From: Trebouxia sp. TZW2008
Taxonomy: Eukaryota > Chlorophyta > Trebouxiophyceae > Trebouxiales > Trebouxiaceae
Reading direction: 5' to 3'
Length of the DNA: 64,000 nucleotides
NCBI GenBank assembly: GCA_002118135.1
Contig: BDIU01000079.1
Location: forward strand, 211,935-275,934
Each line of letters starts with the position of its first letter. Position 1 is the first letter of the stretch. The notes beneath the pieces are model-generated. The model saw nothing but the letters and a program-made list of their open reading frames with translations. It had not been told where the DNA came from and made no database searches. Of the stretch, positions 23,470 to 36,051 are shown piece after piece. The position numbers and the translations under genes are program-made.

Positions 23470-23474
23470 TGTAA
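23470..23474 (+). terminator. Candidate TGTAA polyadenylation signal, DIP1984 copy 2
   Basis: Same motif and spacing after hairpin b as in copy 1. Confidence 0.45.
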
Positions 23475-23476
23475 TG

Positions 23477-24858
23477 AGTAAGCACATGTGCCATATCTAC
23501 GTCTGACGCTTTGCATTGCATGCAACATTCATCCTGCAAACCACACCATATCTACTGACATTTGTTGCGCAATATAGCATTGGCTCTGCACTATTTGGCG
23601 ATGGCTTCAGTTACGCAAGATTGTGTGGGCATGCAAGACGTGGAGCCTGTACAGTATGCGCAATCAACATTGTACAATGGCAGCTATGTTGTCCCTGCTA
23701 GTCTGTACATGGTAATTGCTTTGGCACTTGGTGCAATTTCTGAGTGATGGAGATAACAGCTGTGCTGAGGTAGTCATGACATGACGTGACAAATGACGCG
23801 CAAGCTTAGCATTGGACGCAAAATTCTGTACAACATCTGGTTACAAGGGGAATGATCCTGTATACATGTCTGATTACAAAGGAAGGATAGGGTTTCACAA
23901 AACTAATCTCTAGACACTGAGACTGCAGAAATCTGCATGAAGAACGCTCATGTACGATAACACGTCTCACGGCCAGGGCAGCCCAGCATCATCCTGAAGC
24001 TGATGCTGTTAAGGCGTTTAGCCAACAATCTGCCCCTCAACAATCTCCTTCAACAAGAATTCATACATATGTGCCTACTCACGAGCAGCTAGCTCACTAG
24101 CGACACAACTACATATGTGCTGCACTTTGCCAACTCCAAGATTTCTGCCTGATTTGTGTGTTGCACCTGTCAGTGAGCCAAAGTCTGCAACAAAAAGCAG
24201 CACACTGTGGCGCATCCACCGTCACACTTACCACTGTTGCCTCTGATACTTACCTGCAAAAAATTGTAGGACGTCAGTGCAAGAGTAAGCCCCGTTGAGT
24301 TGGTGGGTTGTCTCCCCACTGGCACACATAACTGTAGCTATGGCGAGCTGCCCTTGCGTCAGCCTCTTGAGGCGACAGCAAAGGGTCCTGCCTTTTCAGG
24401 CCGGCACTTTCTGCCTCAGCGCCCGGGGACTTTCGCCCGGTGTTTTGAATATTTGCAAAGCTCACTGCACGTATGCAGGCTTGCCTATGGTTCACCGAAG
24501 TGGCCCTTTGCACTGCGCCTACCTTGATGCCTTCAGGCACATCGCCCGTCTTCGTCAAGTTGACCGAGCATCTTCAACTCCTCAAGGCATGTTGCGACAC
24601 CTCGACCACCAGATAAGCCCCAGCTGTTACCAAGTCAGGCATTCTGATCAAAACATGATCCCGCATTGACCTCAAGCAAGTGCCGCCAGGCTCTGCACAC
24701 CTCTGCTCCAAAACCGCCCTTGAGAAAGCGCCCTGTCAACACGAACGACAAAACTTTGAAGACCATGTCGACAGAAGAGGACCGTTCTGCGGTGCGAGAA
24801 TAGACAACAAGGTGCCGCCAGTACAGTCGCATGTCCCCAGACGGCGTGCTTGTGCAAT
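23477..24858. other. Intergenic region upstream of the SNF2 gene
   Basis: I see no supported exon. Open frames on both strands in 24270-24880 have no recognisable protein and no splice context. Confidence 0.4.
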
Positions 24859-27800
24859 ATGGACGACATCAGCATTGATCTGTCAGACGAGGAGTACGTC
24901 GCGCCAGACGATCAGTTGACCTTTTCGTTGAACTTGCCGTCCGTCGCCAAGAGCGCGGCTGCAGTCCAGGGGAACCACAAAGGCGCTGTTGCAGGTCGTA
25001 AGTTGCGTCTGCACCCGTGAGTTAGCCCCTCGCTTGTCCTCAAGCTTGCTCACACATGCTTAGGTCAATCTCGCTGTGACAGGTGAAGAGAGCGCTGCCG
25101 ACGGCACAACTGCACCACGTCAGACTAGCCGGCCGGCATTCAGCAGATTTGCATATAAGGGAACCAGCAGAGGAGACTCTGCTCAGGCACGCCTGGTTGT
25201 ACGCTGCTCATACTGTCAGATGCATGCACAAGCTGACATATGTGCTTGGCTGTACAGCAACCTGCGAAGAAGCAAGCAATCAATCTTGTCAGCCCTCCAT
25301 CAAGTGACAAGCCCATTGCACACAAGCGGCGGGCAGCCAATGCAAAGCTCTTTGATGAGAGCGATGCTGAAGATGACAACTCTGACCTTGACCAGCCAAT
25401 TGCCAAAAGGTTGCGGACACTTCCTGTTGCATCAGAGCAGGTATCTCAACCTGATTGATGTTCCTTTTGCAAGGCTTGGGTCTGTCTCCAGCGTCCTGCA
25501 AACAGTATCACCAAGTCTCAAACCACTCAATTGCAAAGTTTGTTTATGCATTCAACATCATGAGTTGCAACTTGCCAGCATGAAGGTCTTGCAATGTCCA
25601 TACAGGAGGAGGAAGGGGAGTGGCAGGAGGTGCCAGAGTTGCATCACATGCAGCGGCAACGGCGTATGTACGTCAAAGCAGACAACACTACAGGTTTGAC
25701 TTCTGCAGCGGCTGAAGTTGCAAGTAACTTGCATGAGTGGTCAAGCGCACCCAAATGGAACTGTACAGAGTCGTGTGCACGTGTGCTACATGCTGCTATT
25801 CACATCCTATATCCATGGCATGGCTTCAGTTTGCTGGCATGACCTGCAACACTGTTTCTTAGCTCTGTGCTCAAGCAACTAGCAAAAACCTGAGCTCCGA
25901 TTTATGTGAGGCAACGACCAATCAAACGAGCATGTTGAGCATGGATCAAATAGGCATATTATTGACAACAAGGGTGCAATGAGCATATTAAAGTTGACTA
26001 TTCTGTTGAGTATTTATGCCATATTGCATCTGAACTCAAGCAAAGGCCGAATTGACATTGCCTGTGATGCATCAGCACACTTTGTCCACAGCTATGGGAC
26101 AAGCTGCTGCTGCTTCTGCAGAAGTTGGCACAGAGCAGATATGGTAAAGGTCAGCCAATGGCTGGGGCCGCAGAACATGATCTAAGCAGCAACACACATG
26201 TTTCTTTTTATACCAAGTCTTCTCACATGCTTATACCAAGTCTTCACTCACACTTATATCCAGTGTTCACATTTTTCAAATAGAAAAATCAAGTCTATTG
26301 TAGCTTTGATCAAAAGCAATTTCACAAACACTTTCACAGCAACACTTCCTCCAAAGCCCTTCTGTTGATGATGGCAGGTGATGAGCAGCATGCAGTGCAG
26401 CAATTGAGGTTGCCAAGAAGACGATTCGCCAGCAACTGTCATAATGCTTCTTTGGCCCATGCATCCTTGCACTGTGACTTGAGCAGTATCAATTTACAGA
26501 CCGCTTTCATTGATGACGGCAGGTGATGAGCAGGACGTAATGCAGCAGTTTGAGGAAGCTGGGGAGGAGCTGCAAGAGGACCAGATAGATGCCGTCCTGG
26601 AGCGCTGTGAGCAGCTTTCACTTAAGCTGCGGCAGGCTTTGCAGTCCCAAGGCAATGACAGGTGCTGTCTTGCTGCATGAAAAGCGCTGAAGCAGCCTTG
26701 TATGTGTTTGTTACAGAATGGCTCGACGCTCATTTCTGCTTTGCATGGATGGCCTGACATCAAGGACGCAGTGTGAGACTTGTGCAAGTGCATTGACTGA
26801 AATGAGCTTTTGTCTGTCCAAACTTGACATACAGGACAAAAGTTTGCTACTATAGTAGCGCAGTGCTAAGAAGTATACTGTGTACCCAGGGAGACGGGGC
26901 TCTTGCATGCTTGATGCTGTTCACTGCCTGCTAGCAGGTACTCAGCGTCCGACACGCCAGCCTCTGCCTTGATATCCCATGCTGATCTGGTGGCAGCCTG
27001 CGGAGAAGCCGCCAAGTACTTCAAGCCGTACCAGGTCAGTGCAGCAGGGCCAAATCTCTATGCCGCCTGTTCAAAAATAGATTACAGAGTAGCACAGCTG
27101 TGCAACTGCCTTTGAAGCTCGAACCAACAGAGTTTGTCATGGCATGCACGCGTCATGTTGTGGTCTCTATGAGATTGCTCATGTGTCTACAAGCACAGCA
27201 GCACCCAACATTGGATTGTACAGTGTAGAGCCATGCTACCATCCTCTTTGTCACAGCCTACAGCCCAGCGCATACTCTTGACGGCAGTGTGTACTCACCT
27301 GCAATGATTGATGCTATCAGCTATGTAGAGAGACAGAGGATTTTTTTTAACATGCTTTAGCCAGCCAACAAGGCTGATCACATGTGCCACATGGCAATGA
27401 CTACATGTCCATGAAATTCAGGCAGTGCTTGACAAAGCATTGCAAACATGTCCAAACTGCATGATGTGTGCCATCATGCTGAGTGCCATTCTGTGATGGG
27501 ATGCAGATGGTAGGGGTCAACTTCCTGTTGCTGCTGAAGCGGCAGGGAATCAGAGGCTCCATCCTGGCAGATGAAATGGGCCTTGGCAAAACCGCCCAGG
27601 CCATCTGCTTCCTTGGTAAGCTATGCTGCTCACCAAAAAAGCAGCACCAGCTACTGATTGCTTGTGTCTATGCCTTTCACAATCTGACTAGATGAAGACT
27701 GCAGACTTGTTCAGTTTTGCATCTGCTGTCTTGACAAAGTCTTTCAGGAAAAGGTAGCTCAGCTGGTTGATTTGCAGCTGCCTTCTGTTGGCATTCCCTT

Positions 27801-30800
27801 GGAAAGGGCAACAGCATTCATTGCTACTTTGCGCGCATTTGTATGGGAAGGTCTTACAGCGGGGACAGCAGAAAGATTCAGTTGGTAGGCATCTGCTTGT
27901 GCTGTGTCCTTCTTGCAGACCAGCAGACGCTCATTGGTCTGCATCTGTGCTTGCATGGGAACAGCATTTTATTGCAATGATCTGATCTCTAGCATACTGT
28001 CCAGAGATTCGATGTCAAATTGTGGTGGCCAGAATACTGGATTGATTGTTTGATACAAGGGGGTAAAAAGGGCCATTCATCAGCATGATGTTTCTTACCA
28101 GACGGAAACGTCATCAGCCTCTCATTTGACATAGCCAATTCCTGACAAGGTCATTGCGTGCTCTCAAACTAGGCAGTACCATCATGTCGTCATCAACACA
28201 GCAACACAGCCTGGCTGTCAACAGGTGCGCTTAGACATCTAGACCAGGACAGCGGCCCTCATCTAGTGGTAGCGCCAGCCTCTCTCTTGGAGAACTGGCA
28301 GCGTGAGTTCCGGCGTTGGTGCCCTGGCCTTAGCCTGATGACCTACTATGGCAAGGATAGGGCTTCTCTCAGGCGTCAACTACTGGATGCCAGGCATGTG
28401 CATGATCCTTTCGCACATCCTGCTGATTTGTCTTTGATCTATTGACTCATGGCGCTGTGGTCTACATTGCGACCCCAGATGTGTGGCAGAGTAATGCATT
28501 GGGCTGCACTGACAACAGCCAAGCAAAGCTTAGGTTGGTGACCTACTATAGCAAGGACAGGAGTGCTCTCAAGCGCTGGCTGTTGGGTGCCAGACATGTG
28601 CATCTGCATCTGAACATCAGAATGCAGAGCTGCTGTTTCTGAGCGGTGCATCACTATACTCTCAACTTGAAGATTTCACTCTGGAACACTTAAATATCAC
28701 GTCTGACACGCTGACGTAGCCAGGTTATCTGTTCTACAGCTTACACTGTGTCAATGGATTGCATCGCCAAACACTTGCATATTGCTTATTGTGAATTTTT
28801 AACTGAGCATGATGGATGCTGATCCACTGCTTATTGATGCCACAGGCGCACTGGCACTTCAACAGCTCTGTCCCCTGAAGTCATCTCCATCCCAGACTCA
28901 GACGCCAGCAACTCAGACTCAGACTCAGGCAGTGAGTTTGCCGCCAGCGACTCTGCGTTGTCCCAAGCTGAGGCAAACCCCCACCAAGACACTGCAGCTC
29001 AGTCTCAACCCAATCATCAGAACGAGTCACAATTGCCATTCAACGTCATGCTAACATGCTACACGCTGTTTGAGAGGGACTCAGCGGAGCAGCAGGCGGA
29101 CAGGAGCTTTCTGAAGAAGTGGCAGTGGTCGCATCTGCTGCTGGATGAGGCTCATGCAGTCAAGAATGCCAGCGCGATGAGAACAAAGCGCCTCACCAGG
29201 TGACTTGCAGAGCATTGTATCTGGTTGGACTGTTTGCCTTGTAATCAGTTATACTCACATTCTCCCTTCCCTTGCAATTGCTTGTGGTCACGAAATTGTA
29301 CGCAGCTCTCTCTGTTGGCGTCCCAGCTGCATATGATGGGGCTGATCACCTGCATGAGCAATGCATAGCACTGCAAGCAATGTGCTGTATATGTCACACA
29401 CAACATCTTCATCAGGCAGCTTTGGTCAGCTGGCATCGTGTCTGAACTTCACAGGCTGGATCATGCATATTGAATTGATGTGATGTGTGTTACAAACCAA
29501 AAAGCCATGAGCAAGTCTGCCTGCTATCATGTAGCATGACTGTCATGTCAAGCTGAGCACACGGTCATGTGATTTCTGTCTAGAATGATTGTGTGCTGCT
29601 GAAGAGTGCACTGCCTGTTTGACATGGCTGTGATGCTATACCAAACTGATGTCATCACAACAAACCTGTAAGGACACTTTCTGACAGCTTTACAGTGTCA
29701 TGCTGCACACATGTTTCCATGCATGCTGCAGTGTGGCTCAGCACTGCAAGAGGCGCATCATGCTGACAGGCACGCCGCTCCAGAATGACCTGGAGGAGCT
29801 GCAGAACCTGCTGCAGTTCCTGCTGCCGGACGTCTTCAGCAAAGACGAGTTTAGCCAATCTGAAGATCTCCAGGAGGATGGAGCAGTGGAGAGGCTGACA
29901 GAGCGCATGAAGGCTGTGCTGGGCCCCTTTGTGCTGCGGCGCCTCAAATCTGAGGTGGCCAGCCAGCTCACTGCCAAGCAGCACCATGAGGAACTGGTCA
30001 ATATGACGCCTGAGCAAGCGGCGCTGTACCAGAAGGCAGTGTCACAGCTCAGGGCAGAAGTCACCGCCAATAGTAAAGGTACAGTGCTTGACCCAATCTG
30101 CAGGGTCTCAGCAAGGCCACACCTAGTATGTTTGTAGTACATGGGCAAAAGGATGCCTGAGCAAGCGGCGCTGTGCCACAAGGCGGCTTCTCGGCTCAGG
30201 GCAGAAGTCACGGCCAATACCAAAGGTGTGAAGTGGTGCCCTTATCTGCGCATTTGGTGATGCATTTGCTTGAAATGAGTGGAGCTGACTTGTGAGCAGG
30301 AGGCGCTGTACCAAGAGTGGTGATACAGGTCAGGGCAGGTGTCACTGCCAACACCACTGAAGGTGGCATAGCTACCCTTGTGTGCAAAGATGCCATCTTT
30401 GGCTTGTGACAATGCATTCTGCTCTTAGGTCTTGTGATCGGAAGTCAGGTTGTCCATGACAATGCCTGGCAATGCATCAATGACAGGCACACAAAGCGCA
30501 GCTTGCAAGCCTTTGTACGCTATGTTGCTTGCTGAGCATTAGGCGCTGCGTTATTTGCACACAATGCTGCGTCATTTAGGCGCAGGTGTGCATGACCAGA
30601 AGTGCAGCTGAGGACTTGCAGCAAGGTCTCCAGCATGAATCCATCTCAGCATTGAGCCCTTCTGGATGCACGCGTGTGTGTGGAGTTTTCACAGGCATGG
30701 ATGCAGTTGACGTTCAGAGCGTGTATGTGCACCGGCAAGAGGCAGAAGAAGACAGGGGCTGATGGACAGGCATTTGTGAAGCAGTTGGGTAAACAGACAA

Positions 30801-33800
30801 TGTCAATAGTGAGTCATTACCAACGCATGTGCGTGCTGCAGGCAAGAAGCAGAAGAGGGCAGGAGCAGATGGGCAGGCCTTTGTGAAGCAGTTGGGCAGG
30901 CAGCGCATGGCCCACCTCTTCACTCACTTAGTCTTTGCCAGCATCGAGAGCCTGCATGTCTGCAGGCAAGAAGCAGAAGAAGACAGGGGCAGATGGGCAG
31001 GCCATGGTGAAGCAGATGGTTGAACAGCACGTGGCCTACCTCTTCACACACCAAGGCTTTGCTGACAGTCAGAGCCTGTATGTCTGCAGGCAAGAAGCAC
31101 AAGACGACAGATGGGCAGGCCTTTGTGAAGCAGTTGGGTAAACAGCTGATCTCAAGATTGAGCCCTTACTGTCACGTGTGTCTTCCACCACATGTCTTTG
31201 CTGACAATCAGAGCGTGTATGTGTGCAGGCAAGAAGCAGAAGAAGACAGGGGCAGATGGGCAGGCCTTTGTGAAGCAATTGGGTAAACAGCGCGTGGCCC
31301 ACCTCTTCACACACCTGCGCAAGATCGCTCAGCACCCTCTGCTCACTCGCAGCCTCTTCACAGATGCTCAGGTGGAGCGCCTTGTCACCATTGCACACAA
31401 CAGGTATACACCTGCATTTGCGGCATTTTTGAAGGTGCAAAACTTTGCCAAGTTGACAGGAGTCTTGCAATGCAATCACGCAATGGATGCAAAACAAGAT
31501 CATGCCTCATGCGTTGGTCCAGGACATGCATCATTCATCATTCAGCAGGAATTGCAGGCTTTGGGTGCTTTCTTCATGCATTGTTGGCAAAGAATCTGTC
31601 ATACAAAGCAAAGTCTGTTGTTGTCCATATCCATTATGATCTGGCATCTGGCCACAATGACTGCCAGCGCAGACTTGATTGATGACAAAGCTGGATTACA
31701 TGGCAATGGCTATTTGCCTTGGCAAGCACATCCTCATGCAACACCCATGACCTGAAGGCCTGCCAGAGCGTGACTCCTTTCTGTACAGTCTCCTATGCTG
31801 CCAATCACTACTGAATCAGTGACACAGCTTGAAGTTTTCATGTTAAATGTGACATGCTTAGAGGTCCACCCAATCACATTCTAGGCAAATGTTTGGGGCT
31901 TGCTGGCAGGAAAAGAGCGCTCTTCTCAGTAATGCTTGAGCTACAGTGATGCAAATGACGCTGTGCTGATCTCGAGTTTCCACGTCGCAGGCAGACCTTT
32001 GGGCGTGGTTGTGGCAAAAAGTGCAGCTTAAAGGAGCCGTCACGCTACAGCAAACATAGTCTGCACAACTTTGCCCTGCAACATGACCCTAGCAGCGTGC
32101 ATATCGTGCTGACCATTGTGATGCTGTGCTCATGAGCTGTGTCCACATTGCAGGCAGATCTTTGGGGGCATTTGCATTAAAGAGCGCATTTCTGAGGAGC
32201 TGTCTGGCTGCACGTGTTTGCCCTGCAACATGACCCTAGCAGTGTGCATCACTGATGACTTTGCTGACCAATGCAATGCTTTTCTCATGTGCTGTGTCCA
32301 CATTGCAGGCAGATCTTTGGAGGCGGCTGCGGCAAAGAGAGCATCTCAGAGGAGTTGTCAGGCCATAGCGACCACAGGCTGCATCACTAGCATGTCAGCA
32401 TATTGTAAGCAGAGTGTATGCCTGACACACACAGTGACCAATGGGATGCTGTGCTGATCCTGCCTTTGTACATTGCAGGCAGGTCTTTGGGGGTGGTTGT
32501 GGCAAAGAACGGATCTCCGACGAGCTGTCTGGCTACAGTGACCACAGGCTGCACGACTTCGCCCTTCAGCACGGCCTGAGCAAGTTTGTGCTGAGCGACG
32601 AGGCTGTGATGTCATCCGGCAAATGTCAACTGCTGGTGGAGCTGCTTGAGGACCTGCAGGTGATCATGGCTTGCCTCATCTTATTCTGTTCCTGCTTGTG
32701 TCAGACCTGCATTTGCATCCTTATGCTGCCATGTGCTGTTGTCGTGGCAATTGCTTTGCCCTTCAGCGCGGCCTCAGCAAGTCTGAACCGAGCGACGAGG
32801 CTGTGATGTCATCTGGCAAGTACCAACTGCTGGTAAAGCTGCTTGAGGACCTGCAGGTAGAACAGCTTGCTTCCTGCCTCATGTTTTGTCATAAAAATCC
32901 TGGCAAGATCCTGCAGCATTGGTACGCTACAATTTGCACCAGCAGGTGCTAGATTGAGGCATGACAGCTCAACATACCTTGTATATTGAATGCATGAAAT
33001 CCATGTGTGCCAGACCATCCCCTGTTTACTAGTCAGGTCAAGGACTACAGAAGGGATTTTCTGGAGAAATGGGGTGATTGACTTTGGTGTCATGTGTCTC
33101 ACGTGCAGTGCAGATGTCAGTCCATCTCAATGCTGCCTCAGGTTGCAGACTGAACAGTGTTTGGATCACATGCCAAAGCGGCTGCAACACGGCAACAGTA
33201 AGTCAGCTTTGGTCACAAAGACTCCGCTTGCTGCTGTAGGATGAGGGCATCAGGCCGTTCATCTTCAGCAGAGGGCCGGGCCGTCACATCAAGATCATGG
33301 GGCCACAAACAAGTTGACAGTTGTTGGAAGCATGCAATTATATCAATCGCGAGGGCTTTGCATGCTGCTGCAGATAAACGGCAGCAGGGGATCAATACGT
33401 CGCCAGAGGACAGTGATGCGAGACATGTCTGGCAATCCTCACAATGCTTGTGCTTGCTGCTGCAAAAGAAGAGCAGCAGGCCACTGATACTCAGTCAGTG
33501 GACGTCAGTGCTGGACACCTGGGCTGAGAATCGCTTTTTGCAGGCAACTTGGCTCAAGGGCGACGATACGATTGCTTGCTGCTACAGAAGATGACAGGCA
33601 GGCTGTGCAAGTTTGATTCATGCACTGTGGTATTGAAAACTTTTGGAAGTCACAAGGACTGAGCTTGCCGTTGCAGAAGAAGCGCAGCAGGCCATTGATC
33701 TTCAGCCAATGGACAACAGTGCTGGACCTCCTGAGCTTGAGACTAATGCTGTGATTGCTTGTTGCTGCAGAAGAAGGGCAGCAGGCCGCTGATCTTCAGC

Positions 33801-35553
33801 CAATGGACGTCAGTGCTGGACATCTTGGGCTGGCTGCTGGAGATCATGGGCCTCACCTATGTGCGCTTGGATGGCAGCACCCTGGTGGCTGACCGCCTCG
33901 CCACTGTAGACCTGTGCGCTCCACTGCGCTACACTGCTTTGTACCTGCACTGTGCTGCATGGCCATAGCACTTCACACACTTTGGTGCTCTATCTTGGGA
34001 CTTGGCAGTCATCAACATGCGGGCTTTGGCTGTACAGCTTTGTCATGGCATTCACAGTACCCTTGCGGCAGAACTGCTTTGCTACTGTAGACCTGTGAGC
34101 ACTGCAGTTGTGCTCTGCACTGCAATTTTGGCACTGTGCAAGCCTCTATGCTCTGTCATGGTACTCTGCTGGCTGGCGTTGACGCGTAAGCACCACTGCT
34201 TTGCACTTGCACCGCAACGCTATGACTATGTACGCATGGCTCTGTGCTCATTCGCAAAACAATCTTGGGCAATCATGACTGGAAATGGACGACCATGCAT
34301 GACTCTCCTCCCTCACGGCACTCTGCTGCGCACTCGAGACCTATGGGCTTCGCTGCACTGCGTTGCTTTCATCATGCATGCCTCTGTTCCCTGTCACGGC
34401 GCTCTGCTGGGCAGCCAGCAACCTGAGACACTTGATTGCTTCTGTACGTACCTAGTTGGGCCTGCTGAGCCTGCCTAGCCCACGCCTATAATGAATGATC
34501 AAAATGAACCTGTGAGCTTTGCGCACTGCAATGCTACAAACATGCATCAGTACGGGCGCTATTGCAGAACTATGCTAGGCCAAGATCAACTTGTTAGCTT
34601 TGTTGCACTGCAGTGCTGTCATTGTGCATATGCCTGTGCACTGCAACTGCACATTGTCAGGCCTTACAGTGCTGTGGATAGACTTCAACATTGAATAGCA
34701 CAAATTTTCAGCTGCAGAGATCTTGAGCAACTGCTGAAATCTCATGTGCTGACTGTTGAGAATGCATATAGGTTCAACGACCCATCCAAGGGTGTCTTTG
34801 CCTTCCTGCTGTCCACTAGGGCAGGGGGTCAAGGGCTCAACCTGACGGGGGCAGATACCGTCATCCTGCACGATGTGGACTTCAACCCACAGATAGACCG
34901 CCAAGCAGAGGATCGCTGTCATCGACTAGGCCAAACCAAGCCAGTGCATGTGTACCGCCTGGTGAGCTGAAACCCTATTGTCAGCTTAAACCGACCCAAG
35001 CCTGCGTGTGAGTAGGCCCGATGCATCGGCATTCTGTGTTTGGGCATCAATTAAGAATTAAGCAACATGATGCTGCCTAAAGCCCTTGATGCAATGGAAT
35101 GTTGCATCGCATGGTAAGGTTTTTGAGCATCATTTGACACGCTGTGCTCAGCGTTTGACCATCCTGAGGGTACTATCACATGCATTGGCATGTGGAGCAT
35201 GAGCTGGTTCATCTCATGCAAAACTCACATCCACAGGATGTAGCCTGAACCTTACAAATGGCTTGTCAATTGCGGTTTGACTGTTCAACGTCTTGAACGT
35301 AAGCCGCTTGGATGTTGTGTAGGTCACACAGTCCACGGTAGATGAGGGCATACATGCCCTGGCAAAACGCAAACTGAAGTTGGATGCGGCAGTCCTTGAG
35401 GGTATAACAGCAGGCAGCCAGAGTAAGCAAAACACTGCAGCAACAGATGCTGTGCAGATGGGGCAACTGCTGCAATCCTTGATTGCTGGCTCTGGGCCAA
35501 CCGAGGTTCTGCAGGAAAATGAACATGCAAACAGTGTGATCGCCATTGAATGA
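24859..35553 (+). CDS. FUN30: SNF2-family chromatin remodeller, Fun30/SMARCAD1/ETL1 type
   Basis: ATP-dependent nucleosome remodeller; family members act in heterochromatin maintenance and DNA-end resection. Fifteen phase-consistent exons: 24859-24997, 25083-25195, 25258-25440, 25606-25693, 26523-26661, 26938-27034, 27507-27615, 28225-28393, 28846-29199, 29732-30078, 31229-31403, 32479-32659, 33771-33913, 34772-34961, 35323-35553; 885 aa. Seen: acidic N-terminus with a basic nuclear-type KRR, the [11 protein letters not shown] lead-in, motif [12 protein letters not shown], Ia [67 protein letters not shown] and [13 protein letters not shown], then the Fun30-typical [21 protein letters not shown]. 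Intron 8 is GC-AG; the donor at 33914 (gtgcgc) is weak. Six introns carry degenerate copies of neighbouring exon edges. No CUE domain was recognised in the N-terminus. Confidence 0.92.
26370..26440 (+). repeat. Upstream copy of SNF2 exon 26523-26661
   Basis: gatggcaggtgatgagcag at about 26370 matches gacggcaggtgatgagcag at the true acceptor 145 bp downstream and decays after ~40 bases. Acceptor AG-GTGATG is kept. Confidence 0.8.
28528..28606 (+). repeat. Downstream copy of the end of SNF2 exon 28225-28393
   Basis: Encodes [19 protein letters not shown] against [19 protein letters not shown]. It continues into the same catgtgcat intron start, so the copy includes the splice donor region. Confidence 0.8.
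30142..30370 (+). repeat. Two downstream copies of the end of SNF2 exon 29732-30078
   Basis: Copies at about 30150-30228 and 30293-30365 repeat the last ~75 exon bases ([18 protein letters not shown]) plus the aaaggt donor. The second is more decayed. Confidence 0.8.
30716..31150 (+). repeat. Four upstream copies of the start of SNF2 exon 31229-31403
   Basis: Copies start at 30735, 30842, 30966 and 31090; working exon at 31229 (spacings 107, 124, 124, 139). Each repeats the region coding [20 protein letters not shown] and preceding intron. Copy 1 has lost its acceptor AG (accg); copies 2-4 keep tgcag. Frames break after about 75-90 bases. Confidence 0.9.
31980..32400 (+). repeat. Three upstream copies of SNF2 exon 32479-32659
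   Basis: Copies begin at 31991, 32154 and 32309; working exon at 32479 (spacings 163, 155, 170). They repeat the cattgcaggcag acceptor and the [18 protein letters not shown] coding segment with stops and small deletions. Confidence 0.9.
32752..32862 (+). repeat. Downstream copy of the end of SNF2 exon 32479-32659
   Basis: Encodes [20 protein letters not shown] then [11 protein letters not shown], followed by the donor caggta. It is open and about 105 bases long, but has no convincing acceptor. Confidence 0.8.
33465..33745 (+). repeat. Three upstream copies of SNF2 exon 33771-33913
   Basis: Copies start near 33465, 33587 and 33677. The first and third encode [14 protein letters not shown] and [14 protein letters not shown]; the middle keeps only ~35 bases. 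Working exon at 33771. Confidence 0.85.
34066..34110 (+). repeat. Downstream copy of the donor region of SNF2 exon 33771-33913
   Basis: gctactgtagacctgtgagc resembles gccactgtagacctgtgcgc at the exon end. This supports the position of that weak donor. Confidence 0.55.
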
Positions 35554-36051
35554 CCTCGGCATGCTGCCATCTAATCGTAATGATCTCCTGCCTTTGGTGC
35601 TCTAGGTCGGTCATGTGATGATACTACTGGCCTAGACTGATTTCTTGAAGCGCACATCATGTCCTCTCAGCAGTACTTTCTATTCATGTATCATTAGTCT
35701 TGCTTTCAATGCTGACATTCAAACCGGGAATTAGGTAGGAGAGAGTAAAAGAACCATGCAACAGCTTGTGCACAGAATTGTGAAGGAGGGACACATTCAA
35801 TTCAGTGATGACCTCTCCCTTAAGCACAGGCAGGACTATGGTGCAGACATATCGGCGGGAATCACACTCATCAAATAGTTGGCACATCACAGTTTTGCAA
35901 CTGCAATTTTGGCTGCAATTCGGACTTTCCGAGACTGCCAGCCGTGTTGCACACGGAGGCAGACGCGACTGCGTTCTGCAATGCAGCCAGCGCAAATCAT
36001 CTAGCAGCATAAAGGCGAGCTTCGCGCGCAGCTCGTGGCGTTCTAGGAGCT
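35554..36051. other. Intergenic region after the SNF2 gene
   Basis: Expected SNF2 3'UTR and the promoter of the next gene. No coding exon or repeat seen. Confidence 0.45.

Larger units (their letters stand above)
21868..23476 (+). repeat. Segmental duplication matching 10080-11725
   Basis: Upstream region, both exons, the intron position, both hairpin elements and the TGTAA motif occur in the same order in the two blocks, about 11.8 kb apart in direct orientation. Exons are closest (about 85-90% by eye); introns have largely diverged. Confidence 0.85.

Noticed and set aside
24274..24880. Minus-strand gene before the SNF2 start
   Set aside because: Overlapping frames have no recognisable product, no splice context and no consistent direction.
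30716..31290. CRISPR-like spaced repeats
   Set aside because: Repeat units are exon starts with open coding sequence and splice sites; the sequence between them is also partly repeated, and the genome is eukaryotic.
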